NCBI RefSeq assembly: GCF_012027615.1
Contig: NZ_SNUT01000001.1
Coordinates: 372,001-436,000 of the forward strand
Reading direction: 5' to 3'
DNA length: 64,000 nt
From: Thermococcus sp. 21S7
GTDB taxonomy: Archaea; Methanobacteriota_B; Thermococci; Thermococcales; Thermococcaceae
Below the pieces are notes generated by a model. The model was given only the letters and a program-made list of their open reading frames with translations. It did not search any database and was not told the DNA's origin. This document shows positions 16,862 through 24,971 of this stretch, in pieces (the first letter of the stretch is position 1; the number at the start of each line of letters is the position of its first letter). Position numbers and translations under genes: made by a program.

Positions 16862-16967
16862 TATTCACATTTTGTTGTGAATATTCTTTTGTCTTTTGAG
16901 TTTCCTTAGTATAGGCCAGGCCTATTCAGTGCAGAACCACACTTATTCACATTGAAATGTGAATAAG
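16862..16967. promoter_or_regulatory. Two matched palindromic operators TATTCACA-N6-TGTGAATA
   Basis: The same 8-6-8 palindrome occurs at 16862-16883 and 16944-16965. The second copy is extended to 12-bp arms (16942-16967, beginning CTTATTCACATT). Between them is another palindrome, ATAGGCC-A-GGCCTAT (16911-16925). The right-hand site lies about 50 bp upstream of the TATA-like element (TATATTATA, about 17017-17025) of the winged-helix gene at 17042. Autoregulation by that gene is the simplest reading. Confidence 0.65.
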
Positions 16968-17041
16968 CATGACTTTGCCCTAATCACTTTAGGGGAAATA
17001 TTTACAAAGTAATGAGTATATTATACTATGGGGTGTGAATA

Positions 17042-17398
17042 ATGCCAAGACGTCCCAAATATCCCTCGGAAGTTAAAGTGGCAATACCCAAAGAAATAAC
17101 AGTTCTGTATGAAACGCCGATTCTGGAGATTTTATTAACCAAAAACGAAGCTGAGATGGCAGAGAGGATTATTAATCACATAAAGACAAACGGAAGGCTG
17201 TGGCCTGATGAGTGGAAAGTCATAATCCCCACTAAATCTTCAAGGGACATCCAGCTCTACTATCGTACATTGAAGAAATTGGTCAGTTTAGGCTTGATCG
17301 GCCGAGGTAAGGAGGGTAGCTTCATATTAAGCGGAGAGCTTAGCAGAAAGCTAACTGTGATGATTGAGAAAGTCAATGCACTGATAGGTGGTGTGTAA
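17042..17398 (+). CDS. Winged-helix transcriptional regulator, 118 aa
   Basis: Residues about 40-105 fit a winged helix: AERIINHIKTNGRLWP (helix 1), SSRDIQLYYRTLKKLVSLGLI (recognition helix region) and GKEGSFILS (wing). The C-terminal helix (LTVMIEKVNALIGG) could mediate dimerisation. Proteins of this build are common in archaeal plasmids and viruses. The gene has its own TATA-like element and GGGGTG site, and two identical palindromes lie upstream, so it is likely an autoregulated repressor. The target beyond its own promoter is unknown. Confidence 0.65.
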   Translation: MPRRPKYPSEVKVAIPKEITVLYETPILEILLTKNEAEMAERIINHIKTNGRLWPDEWKVIIPTKSSRDIQLYYRTLKKLVSLGLIGRGKEGSFILSGELSRKLTVMIEKVNALIGGV

Positions 17399-17425
17399 GC
17401 TCCCGCGGAGAAATGTTCATCTGAG

Positions 17426-19219
17426 TTATATTCCAAATACCCTGTAGTAATCTAAATCCTTGAGGCAGGCTTTCAAGGTCTTGTCAATTAGAACGTACCT
17501 TTTCACTCTCTTCTTTCCCACATTAAATTTCTCGACTGTTACTAATCCGATGTTTGTTAGAAATTTCAGATATCTTGTTATAGTTTTCTTAGACAGTTTC
17601 TTCAGGCCTCTTCTCTTTCCGAGAAACTTTGTGAACTCAAATAGTAGCTCACTTGTGCTCCATCCAATCCCTGTCGCCCAGAGGATTATGCTCATCTTTT
17701 CAATGTCTTCCTGACTATAAAATGACTCTGGGGCAATCTGTTTTAATATACTAACCGAGCACTCCAAAAACTTTGGATCCACATATAGAAAATTGTCCTC
17801 TTTTTCGGTTGAGGCTACTGAAAGATCTTCATATAGCCTAAGCCAGTAGTAGTTTGGTCTCTTACCTTTTGTGGCAGAGATGTATCCAAGCCTTTCCAGC
17901 TTTTTTAATCTTCGCCTTATTGTAGATTCGCTTTTAGATAAAATCTTAGCCAATATTGGGACTTTAATGAAAGTACGCTCAGCGGTTATCTTGAGTATCT
18001 GGTAATCTAACTTGTCTAATTCTGCTAGGTGTTGTCCATAGGATGCTAAATAGGTTGCAGATTCCGTGCCCCATAGATACCCTAAAAATTCTTTATCCAC
18101 CAATAGCTTCTGAGTTAGGTACCTGTAGTCTTCAACCGGATCCCACCTAGGGGATATTCTCATAAAGGCCATGATAGCGCCCAGGATTCCAGATGCTATG
18201 TTAAGCCTCTCCCGGAGGGCATCTAGCTTTTTCAGAACTAAATTAGGATGTAGTTCGTTTCTTGAAATTTCTACTTTGTCTCTAACTATTACTTCCAGTT
18301 TAGGATCTCTGTGGGGATACAATTTTGAGGTGTACAACTTTAATCTGAACTCATGACCTTTCCAAATTATATCAACAACGTTACCATGCTCATCTAGACT
18401 GTTAACGTCTCCCTCGCTGATAACATGCTGACGTATCCCATTTCTTTCTCTCAATTCATTTAAGAGCCTGTTCATCTTTAAGAGATTGTCTACAGTTCTA
18501 CCATCTTTATCTATAGTGTATCTGGGAAACCTCACGTAGAGTTCAGGAGTTAATAATTTGATTCTTTTGAGTCTGTAAGTATAATCTATAGGTCTGTTTG
18601 GAAGGTCTCTAATAGCGTTAAGGATGTCAAGGGGATAATAAGTATCATAGCGATCAATTCTCATTGTCGATTTTATATATCCCGCTCTCGTATATGTGGT
18701 GTCTATTGTGTTCTTGTATATGAGCCCCACGGTTACTGTCCATTGAGGACGTTCCTTCCATGGATCCTGGTCATTTTTGAAACCTTTTATGATGACTGGA
18801 AGTATTCCGATCGAGTCTTTCATCCAGTTTGACTTATAGACTGAGGTTGGAGGAGCCTCCAAAACAATCTGGAGCTCTCCCGTCTTTGGTTTCTTTAGGA
18901 ATAAATAGTACTTTTTCCCGTTTTTTCTTGTCTCACCTATATATCTCCACTGCTCTATCTCTCTTATCTTATCCCGGCTGTTTATCACATTCCGAACTAG
19001 AGCCTTGATTAGATGCCTGCTTAGAAATTCCAAGACATCATATATGTATGTGCTAGAGTATGAGAAATATACTACAAAATGGTGCCTAACGGCGGAATAA
19101 TGAGACTGTAATCCAAAATGAGAGCTATTGATTGATGATATTTTGTTGTATTCATTGGCAGGGACAAAATTTATAGTGTCCTCTAACCTAGTCATTCCCG
19201 GGTATTCCCCATTATTCAA
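17426..19219 (-). CDS. Large winged-helix protein, possible plasmid replication protein, 597 aa
   Basis: Two helix-turn-helix regions are visible near the C-terminus: KVPILAKILSKSESTIRRR...GYIS at about 420-460, and SKKTITRYLKFLTNIGLV at about 550-570. The N-terminal 350 residues are mixed alpha/beta and unrecognised; no Walker, helicase or HUH motif could be identified. It starts with TTG at 19219 or, more likely by context, ATG at 19195. It lies 23 bases after a ribbon-helix-helix gene, an arrangement like the copG-rep pairs of small archaeal plasmids. A replication role is inferred from that context only. Confidence 0.55.
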   Translation of the reverse strand: MNNGEYPGMTRLEDTINFVPANEYNKISSINSSHFGLQSHYSAVRHHFVVYFSYSSTYIYDVLEFLSRHLIKALVRNVINSRDKIREIEQWRYIGETRKNGKKYYLFLKKPKTGELQIVLEAPPTSVYKSNWMKDSIGILPVIIKGFKNDQDPWKERPQWTVTVGLIYKNTIDTTYTRAGYIKSTMRIDRYDTYYPLDILNAIRDLPNRPIDYTYRLKRIKLLTPELYVRFPRYTIDKDGRTVDNLLKMNRLLNELRERNGIRQHVISEGDVNSLDEHGNVVDIIWKGHEFRLKLYTSKLYPHRDPKLEVIVRDKVEISRNELHPNLVLKKLDALRERLNIASGILGAIMAFMRISPRWDPVEDYRYLTQKLLVDKEFLGYLWGTESATYLASYGQHLAELDKLDYQILKITAERTFIKVPILAKILSKSESTIRRRLKKLERLGYISATKGKRPNYYWLRLYEDLSVASTEKEDNFLYVDPKFLECSVSILKQIAPESFYSQEDIEKMSIILWATGIGWSTSELLFEFTKFLGKRRGLKKLSKKTITRYLKFLTNIGLVTVEKFNVGKKRVKRYVLIDKTLKACLKDLDYYRVFGI

Positions 19220-19242
19220 TTGGAGCTATTATCTGGAGAGTT

Positions 19243-19407
19243 TCAATCTTCTTTTATTTTCACAACCGCATTCTTCTCAATCCACATCCTGAGTGCCTCG
19301 GTGACTGCAATCCCTAATGCTCCCTTCTTTGATCCGTATCTCCTTCCAACCGCGAGCCTAAATTCCTCATCCAGCTCGTCTGGGATTAGAACATGCAGTT
19401 GCCTCAT
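19243..19407 (-). CDS. Ribbon-helix-helix regulator, 54 aa
   Basis: This short gene encodes MRQLHVLIPDELDEEFRLAV..., with a beta strand, a turn, helix A and helix B (LGIAVTEALRMWIEKNA). It is a minimal CopG/Arc-type ribbon-helix-helix protein that binds DNA as a dimer. The ATG at 19407 is preceded by GAGGTAAT. It is the first gene of an operon with the large winged-helix protein downstream and probably represses it. The upstream DNA holds several short palindromes (19440-19489). Confidence 0.75.
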   Translation of the reverse strand: MRQLHVLIPDELDEEFRLAVGRRYGSKKGALGIAVTEALRMWIEKNAVVKIKED

Positions 19408-19720
19408 TACTACATTACCTCGTTCAAGTTCTTGTGATAGTGTACACGAGTTCTTATGTAATTATGTAGACTTGCAAGTTTATAAACTTTGAGAAATGGA
19501 CGTTTTTTATGCTCTTATACTATATAAAGTTTTCAATTTAGATTCTGGCCACTTTAAGAGCTTTTTATCTCGTAAACGTTTGTTTGTCCCCTTTTGGGTA
19601 TCTCACGACATGAAAAGGTAGTGGTCAAAAGCAAGATCCAATAATTATTTAATTAATTAGAGCATAGAAATTATGCAGATCAATTACTCATGGATATAAA
19701 AACAACTGGGGTGGCAGATA
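19408..19720. promoter_or_regulatory. Divergent promoter region with palindromes
   Basis: This region separates the RHH gene (minus) from the 304-aa gene (plus). It contains GTGTACAC (19440-19447), ACTTGCAAGT (19470-19479) and the overlapping 14-bp palindrome AAGTTTATAAACTT (19476-19489), whose centre is TATA-like. The heptamer AAGAACT also occurs twice on the minus strand near the RHH start. A TATA-like GGATATAAAA (about 19691-19700) precedes the 304-aa gene. Together these suggest control by the RHH protein. Confidence 0.5.
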
Positions 19721-20635
19721 ATGAAAAGGGAGGAAATTAAAGAGATTATTGGGGTGCTTTACGGACTCATGGAGCCGGGAGAATTGAAACTAAAATGCGT
19801 TAAGGTGACTCCTGGAATAAATGCTCTACTGGATATTTTAGCTTCAGGATGGTACCCTAAGGACCCAGCCCAAGAACAGATAGTTTATACCCTTGAAGAT
19901 CTGCTGGTCCTAGGGCATATCCTTAATTTAATTGAAACCCCTGAAGAGCTAGAGAGTGCTCTCGAAGAGATTTTAGAGCATAAAGAAGCAAGAAAGAACT
20001 GGATTCACCGGCTGAACAAATACAGGAAAGATAGGAGGCGGGACAAGATTCTCCAAAGATATGAAAATGTGCTTAACACAATCCTATCTAGGTGGAGAAT
20101 TGACATTAAGGTTCCATGGACTAAAGTGCCTATTCCCGCTGTGGTCTTTGTTGACGCTTTGAAAACACTGAACAAGGATTCCCGGACTGTAAAGAAAAGT
20201 CTGCTGGAATTTGAGTCTTTGGGATTAATCAAAATTAAAGCCTGCACATCACTCAACTTGGACTCGTGTACCGATATATCAACGCTGGCTAGGAAACTTA
20301 CTGAAACATTTCACAGAACCCGCAATAAGAAGAAAGCTGAAGAGGAGATATCTCGCATATTGATAGACACAGGGCTTTCTGAAGTTTCTCCTTCATTATT
20401 GGCCAAAACCTTGGACATCCTCAAAGAAAAGGACCGGCCTCTGGAGGAAAAATACCAGCTTCTTCTCGATGAAATGGTAACTGCCATCTCAACGTCGAGG
20501 GTCTACTCTCCCACTATAATAATAGAGCTCCTCATACTTCCGCTCCAAACTACTGAAAAAGCCTTAGATGAAGCCACAATCAAAGAGATTATTGGGGATA
20601 TTTACCGCTCTAAGAATGTCCCACCTGAAGAGTGA
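19721..20635 (+). CDS. Hypothetical protein, 304 aa
   Basis: I do not recognise this helical, highly charged protein. Residues about 150-185 (SRTVKKSLLEFESLGLIKI) look like the recognition part of a winged helix. The N-terminus (REEIKEIIGVLYG) and the C-terminus (TIKEIIGDIYRS) resemble each other, as if a helical motif had been duplicated. GGGGTGG lies before the ATG and an oligo-T terminator follows. It is divergent from the RHH/winged-helix operon and probably belongs to the same integrated element. Confidence 0.6.
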   Translation: MKREEIKEIIGVLYGLMEPGELKLKCVKVTPGINALLDILASGWYPKDPAQEQIVYTLEDLLVLGHILNLIETPEELESALEEILEHKEARKNWIHRLNKYRKDRRRDKILQRYENVLNTILSRWRIDIKVPWTKVPIPAVVFVDALKTLNKDSRTVKKSLLEFESLGLIKIKACTSLNLDSCTDISTLARKLTETFHRTRNKKKAEEEISRILIDTGLSEVSPSLLAKTLDILKEKDRPLEEKYQLLLDEMVTAISTSRVYSPTIIIELLILPLQTTEKALDEATIKEIIGDIYRSKNVPPEE

Positions 20636-20638
20636 TAA

Positions 20639-20652
20639 CTTTTTATTTTTCC
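20639..20652 (+). terminator. Oligo-T terminator
   Basis: A T-rich run (CTTTTTATTTTTCC) directly follows the stop codon of the 304-aa gene, as expected for intrinsic termination in Thermococcales. Confidence 0.45.
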
Positions 20653-20681
20653 TGCTCCTTAATTGGGGCGGTGGATGTTAA

Positions 20682-21893
20682 GTGGACCTGGTTAGGAAAT
20701 ACAAGCTCTTTTATGCTCTCATGAACGTTGGATTCGTAGGAAACATTCTCGTCATCTACTACCTAACCAAAGGCTTCAACTACGCCCAAATAGGCACAGC
20801 AATGGCCATAGCAACCATCGGAACATTCCTCTTCGAAGTCCCAACCGGAGTCGTAGGAGACAAAATAAGCAGAAAAACCAGCGTCCTCACAGGCCTCGCC
20901 CTCTACCCAATCGGCACGATAATACTCATATTCCTCAAAAACTTCCCAATGCTCATCGCCTACTCAATAATAACACCCCTCGCAGTCGCATTCATCAGCG
21001 GAAGCCTCCAAGCATGGCTATACGACAACCTCAAACACCTCGGCAGAGAAAAAGAATATAGACAACTCATGAAAGACATCAAAACCATAACCCTACCCCT
21101 CTCCGCCCTCACAGTAGCCATCGGCGGAATCCTCGCCCAACTCTACGGCTTCACCCTACCCTTAATCCTAACCCTAATCCTCGAAATAGCCACGCTCATA
21201 GTCGCCTACACAATCCCAGAATACGAATTCCAGAAACCCGAACGCTCCTATCTAAGCCACACCCTCCAGTCCTTCCGAGAAATCCGCCGGCCAGAACTCC
21301 TCTGGCTCATAATCCTCTCCATAACCGTCGTCATGGCCACCAACCAATTCCGCCAATTCTTCGAACCCTACTTAGGCGACATACTCGCCAAAATCCTCAA
21401 AACTACGCTCGTAGGAACGCTCGGCATTCTCGCAGTCATAGAGGCCGTTGTCAAAGTCCTGCCCAAACTCATCGGAATCCGGCTCAGGGACAAATGGAGC
21501 GTCAAAGCCTACTCCCTCGCCCCAGTAATCGTCCCAGTAATGACAGCCCTCTCGGTAGTTTACCAGAACCCGCTCTGGATAATCGCCTTGGGAATCCTCG
21601 TTACGATAATACACACGGCCTTCGGCTTCAACCTTGGAATAGAACTCCAGCACAGGATTCCGAGCGAAAAGAGAGCCACAATAATGTCAATCTACTCAAT
21701 GGTCTCCGCCTTGGCAATGGGTGTCTTCTACTTCATCTACGGTTTCGTCGTGGACTGGCTGGGACTGGCAGAGGCGAGGCTACTCTTCGCCCTAATCCTT
21801 CTCGGTGCGGGAGTCTCATTGAAGGCTGGAGAACTCTTAGGCCCGCTCAGAGACGTTCTAAAGCTCAAACACATGGAAGCTATGATCAAATAA
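20682..21893 (+). CDS. MFS transporter, 403 aa
   Basis: This is a twelve-helix major facilitator protein. The MFS signature between helices 2 and 3 is visible as GVVGDKISRKTSVLTG, and hydrophobic helices recur along the full length. It starts with GTG after GGGGCGGTGG. The substrate is unknown. The first 700 bases have an unusual A+C-rich coding strand compared with both the AT-rich island and the later part of the gene. It looks like a chromosomal-type gene lodged in the island, possibly acquired by recombination. Confidence 0.85.
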   Translation: MDLVRKYKLFYALMNVGFVGNILVIYYLTKGFNYAQIGTAMAIATIGTFLFEVPTGVVGDKISRKTSVLTGLALYPIGTIILIFLKNFPMLIAYSIITPLAVAFISGSLQAWLYDNLKHLGREKEYRQLMKDIKTITLPLSALTVAIGGILAQLYGFTLPLILTLILEIATLIVAYTIPEYEFQKPERSYLSHTLQSFREIRRPELLWLIILSITVVMATNQFRQFFEPYLGDILAKILKTTLVGTLGILAVIEAVVKVLPKLIGIRLRDKWSVKAYSLAPVIVPVMTALSVVYQNPLWIIALGILVTIIHTAFGFNLGIELQHRIPSEKRATIMSIYSMVSALAMGVFYFIYGFVVDWLGLAEARLLFALILLGAGVSLKAGELLGPLRDVLKLKHMEAMIK

Positions 21894-22078
21894 ACTTTGA
21901 TTGGGCTTTGTTTTTGTTTTAATTTAATCTTGTATCTTGCTTTGGATGATATCCGAGGAATCTGTGCATCTCCCAGCTAAGTCATCCAGCTGAAAGCATG
22001 AGGTACTTAATTTCCAAAACCTTTATATTCAAAAATTCTCATTTTTATCCAGTTATATTGTGATTATGGTGAGAAAAT

Positions 22079-22849
22079 ATGAATACCACAGAGGTCTTAA
22101 GAAGGCTCTCCGAACTGGGGGATGTCTTCACCAAGAAGGAGGCCCAAGAGAAGCTTGGCATAACTACAAGACAGCTAAACTACTACCTTAACATGCTCCT
22201 CAGAGAGGGATTTCTTCGGAGAATCGCCAAGGGCATCTATACCCTCTCCCTAGAACCTGGAAGGGCCTCTTCGCCTCACGAGTTCCTTTTGGGCCAGTTG
22301 TTGGTGCCTAACGGGGCAGTTGCATACTGGTCCGCCCTCAACTACTACGGATTGACTGAGCAGATTCCAAGAACGGTTTTCATCCAAACTCCAGTAAAGA
22401 GAGGCTATCAGAAGCTCATAGTACTCGACGGTAAGAGGTTTAAGGTAGTCGTAGTCAGCCCCGAGAAGTTTTTTGGAATCGGTACTATACGTCTTGGACG
22501 CAGGGAGGTTCGGATAACAGATCCAGAAAAGACGATAGTGGACTGCCTGGACAAGCCTAAGTACTGTGGGGGAATAATCGAGGTCGTTAAGGCTCTCAAG
22601 AACGCGAGGCTGGATTATGAAAAGTTGCTGGAATATGCTGAACGGATGAAGAGCAAGGCCATCCTGAAGCGTTTGGGATTTTTAAGTGAGAAGCTGGGGC
22701 TTGGGATTGAGAAGGAAATCAGACTTTCTGAAAATGATAAGAAGAGCTTTGCACTCCTCGACCCCTCAATGCCTCAGGAAGGCCGCTTTAACTATCGGTG
22801 GGGCCTGAGAATCAACGTTCCGGAGGATTATTGGGAGGAGGTAGAATGA
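22079..22849 (+). CDS. abiEi: AbiEi-type antitoxin / transcriptional regulator, 256 aa
   Basis: The N-terminal 55 residues form a winged helix (FTKKEAQEKLGITTRQLNYY), and the rest is the AbiEi antitoxin domain with the hallmark ITDPEKTIVDCLDKP followed by GGI.EV. It is the regulator and antitoxin of an AbiE (type IV) toxin-antitoxin system, thought to repress its own operon. GGTGAG precedes the ATG and a TATA-like TTTATATTC lies at 22022. Its stop overlaps the start of the toxin gene by four bases. Confidence 0.88.
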   Translation: MNTTEVLRRLSELGDVFTKKEAQEKLGITTRQLNYYLNMLLREGFLRRIAKGIYTLSLEPGRASSPHEFLLGQLLVPNGAVAYWSALNYYGLTEQIPRTVFIQTPVKRGYQKLIVLDGKRFKVVVVSPEKFFGIGTIRLGRREVRITDPEKTIVDCLDKPKYCGGIIEVVKALKNARLDYEKLLEYAERMKSKAILKRLGFLSEKLGLGIEKEIRLSENDKKSFALLDPSMPQEGRFNYRWGLRINVPEDYWEEVE

Positions 22850-23685
22850 TTGAAGACGAGATAAAGGCCCTAAGTTCTGAGCTTGGGGTTCCGGTTTCCA
22901 CTGTTGAAAAAGACTATGCTATAAGCTGGATGCTCTACGGACTCTGGAAATCAAAGTTTTGGAGGATATTGGCCTTCAAGGGAGGTACCTGCCTGAAAAA
23001 AGCTTATTTTTCAGACTACCGGTTTTCCGAGGACCTTGACTACACCCTGCTTTTAGAGGAGCCGGATATAGGGGATGTCCAAGCTAAAATAGCTGAAGCC
23101 GTTGAAGCGGCCAATGAGGGGCCCGTTCAGTTCCTTGATTTTGAACTGAGGCCAAGATACGGAGTGAAGCTTTTTCCGGGAGAGCTTCTTGGGTTTGAAG
23201 TTCGGATTCCGTTTAGACTGCTCAGCAGAACCGGAAATCCTCCGAAGATTAAGATGGACATAACCCTCGAAAAGTATGAGAAGATACTGCTACCTCTCCA
23301 AGAAAGGCCGATTCTGCATGGGTATTCAGACAGCCCAAGGTTTTCCGTAGTAAGCGTTAGGGCTTACAGCTTGGAGGAAATACTGGCTGAGAAAATCAGG
23401 TCTCTGTTCCAGAGGACGAGGCCGAGGGATTTGTACGACATATGGTTTCTAAAAAGCGTCGCCGATTTGGGAAGTGTGACACAGATACTCCGTCCCAAGT
23501 TTGAGGCTAAGGGAGTCGAGCCGAATGTGAATGCCCTTCAAGGCAGAAAGCCCTACTATGAAAGGGCCTGGGAGAGCAGTCTGGGTCATCAGTTGAGGGA
23601 ACTTCCAGAATTTAGTACCGTGTGGAACGATGTTCTAGAATTAGTGAAGGAGGTTCTAAGTAAGCTGGGCAGTTTCGAGGAGTAG
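22846..23685 (+). CDS. abiEii: AbiEii-type nucleotidyltransferase toxin, 279 aa
   Basis: This is a DNA-polymerase-beta-fold nucleotidyltransferase of the AbiEii/MenT group, which can block growth by modifying tRNA or similar targets. Motifs: FKGGTCLKKAYF, RFSEDLDYT with the two metal-binding Asp, KMDITLE with the third acidic residue, and LEEILAEKIRSLFQR...RDLYDIWFL. The ATG at 22846 is chosen because it overlaps the antitoxin stop (ATGA) and follows GGGAGGAGG. The gene appears intact, so this should be a working phage-defence toxin-antitoxin pair. Confidence 0.88.
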   Translation: MIEDEIKALSSELGVPVSTVEKDYAISWMLYGLWKSKFWRILAFKGGTCLKKAYFSDYRFSEDLDYTLLLEEPDIGDVQAKIAEAVEAANEGPVQFLDFELRPRYGVKLFPGELLGFEVRIPFRLLSRTGNPPKIKMDITLEKYEKILLPLQERPILHGYSDSPRFSVVSVRAYSLEEILAEKIRSLFQRTRPRDLYDIWFLKSVADLGSVTQILRPKFEAKGVEPNVNALQGRKPYYERAWESSLGHQLRELPEFSTVWNDVLELVKEVLSKLGSFEE

Positions 23686-24306
23686 AATTCCTCTATACCT
23701 AACCTCTAAAAGTTTGGGCCGAATTAAACTCTCTTTTTAACAGACCATGCCTAACTAATCTTTTAATTGCAACTGCAGTGAAACTCCTAATTGTTGTTGA
23801 GACTGAAACAAAAACGTAGAAAATGGAAGTGAGTTCAAAGTTTAGGCTAAGAGCTTTGAATTAATTATGAACCTCTAACAAAAGTTGCCAAGCTATAGAA
23901 GGCCATGCTAGTTATAAGCTAATAGATAAGTGTATGCCCTGACAGCGATAGGCTGAATTATTAAAATTATCAAAAGAATGCTCATAACAGAGCATTGAAG
24001 GGTCTAAGAAAGAAAGAGTTGGGAGTATAGATATGGAAAGCCCTTTTTTGTGTTCTCATGAGTTCTATAGCGTTCTATCAAATTCTATCTTGTTCTATCT
24101 AGTTTCATCCTGTTTCGTATCAGCTCCTCAGAATTCTGACGGATAATAGTTGAACATCCCAAGTTTTCAGAAGATCTTCAATAGAACATCAATTTTCATA
24201 ACCTAAACTCACAATTTCTAAATCCAACACACGGTGAGTTATCCAGACTTGCTAAATTAATTTAGATTATCGGCTTGATTCAGAGTGAAAATCCACTGAC
24301 GCGCTA
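23686..24306. other. Gene-free AT-rich stretch
   Basis: This 620-bp stretch has no credible gene. It contains the inverted repeat AATGCTC-N6-GAGCATT (23977-23996) and the 10-bp tandem repeat described separately. The low coding potential and AT richness fit decayed mobile DNA or a control region of the element. Confidence 0.45.
24062..24121. repeat. Six tandem 10-bp repeats (GTTCTATCNN)
   Basis: Six consecutive units of exactly 10 bases begin at 24062, 24072, 24082, 24092, 24102 and 24112. The first four have the core (G/A)TTCTAT and the last two the diverged core GTTTC. Two more units (GTTCTAAATT, GTTCTATGAA) lie just upstream of the second recombinase at 26348-26367. Ten-base periodicity puts every unit on one DNA face, which suits cooperative protein binding or intrinsic curvature. 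Confidence 0.6.
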
Positions 24307-24492
24307 TCATTGAATATTCTGTTTGTATCTCTTTCCTTCTACAGTATCCCACCACTCATCTTCTGGTCTGTTCCAGTCTTCGGCTAAAATCGGCTCAATG
24401 TTCTTCAGCATTCCTAAAATAAACTCTTCATCTTCATCCTTTGGGTCACGGCAAATTTTCTTTCTCTTCTTATCATAAATCAGTGTCACCAA
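24307..24492 (-). CDS. Small hypothetical protein, about 61 aa
   Basis: This is a short charged protein (LIYDKKRKKICRDPKDEDEE...; EDEWWDTVEGKRYKQ). The start is TTG at 24492 or GTG at 24489, overlapping the stop of the upstream winged-helix gene, so it is translationally coupled. It is the third gene of the recombinase operon. The family is unknown. Confidence 0.45.
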   Translation of the reverse strand: MVTLIYDKKRKKICRDPKDEDEEFILGMLKNIEPILAEDWNRPEDEWWDTVEGKRYKQNIQ

Positions 24493-24947
24493 ACCTCCCC
24501 CTCCTCTCGGATCAGCTCTGAATAAGATTCATAAAAGAATACCATCTGATTTTTCATCTTTTCTGTTTTCACTCTGTATTTATAGGCGAGTGTCCCAACG
24601 ATGGTGACTTTCCGCTCAAGGAATCCCTTCTTGTATAGACGGTACAAAAACATCCTGATAAAAGCTTCCCATTTTCCGTCGCCTAATGCCTCTGGAGAGA
24701 GAATTGAGGCTTTTAGGAGCTCATCTATCAGCTCTCTAACTGTAAACCACACCCAGTCATTCTGGGCCAGGTGGCTTAGGACGAATATCTTTACCCTTAT
24801 TCTTTGATAGTCTTCTGTGTTTTCTTTTAGCTTATCTTGACGTTTGAGTAGACTTATGTAGACATCATCGAGAGTCAGCTTTGAAATTTCAACTCTAGCA
24901 TTTTTACTTTTCATCTTCCCGTGCTTTCTGACAGCATATCTTCCCAT
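24486..24947 (-). CDS. Winged-helix-like protein downstream of recombinase, 153 aa
   Basis: Residues about 70-130 have a winged-helix pattern (WVWFTVRELIDELLKASIL; FIRMFLYRLYKKGFLERK; TLAYKYRVK). The ATG at 24947 is used because GGGGGTG lies about ten bases upstream; an upstream TTG is possible. It begins 24 bases after the recombinase gene and overlaps the next small gene. It could be an excisionase-like or regulatory partner of the recombinase, by position only. Confidence 0.55.
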   Translation of the reverse strand: MGRYAVRKHGKMKSKNARVEISKLTLDDVYISLLKRQDKLKENTEDYQRIRVKIFVLSHLAQNDWVWFTVRELIDELLKASILSPEALGDGKWEAFIRMFLYRLYKKGFLERKVTIVGTLAYKYRVKTEKMKNQMVFFYESYSELIREEGEVW

Positions 24948-24971
24948 TTTAATAAACACCCCCAAGACAGT

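Noticed and set aside
18900-19219. HUH-type replication motif in the N-terminus of the 597-aa protein (RHHFVVYF)
   Set aside because: Two adjacent His without the hydrophobic-H-U-H pattern or a downstream YxxxK-type tyrosine motif do not support it.
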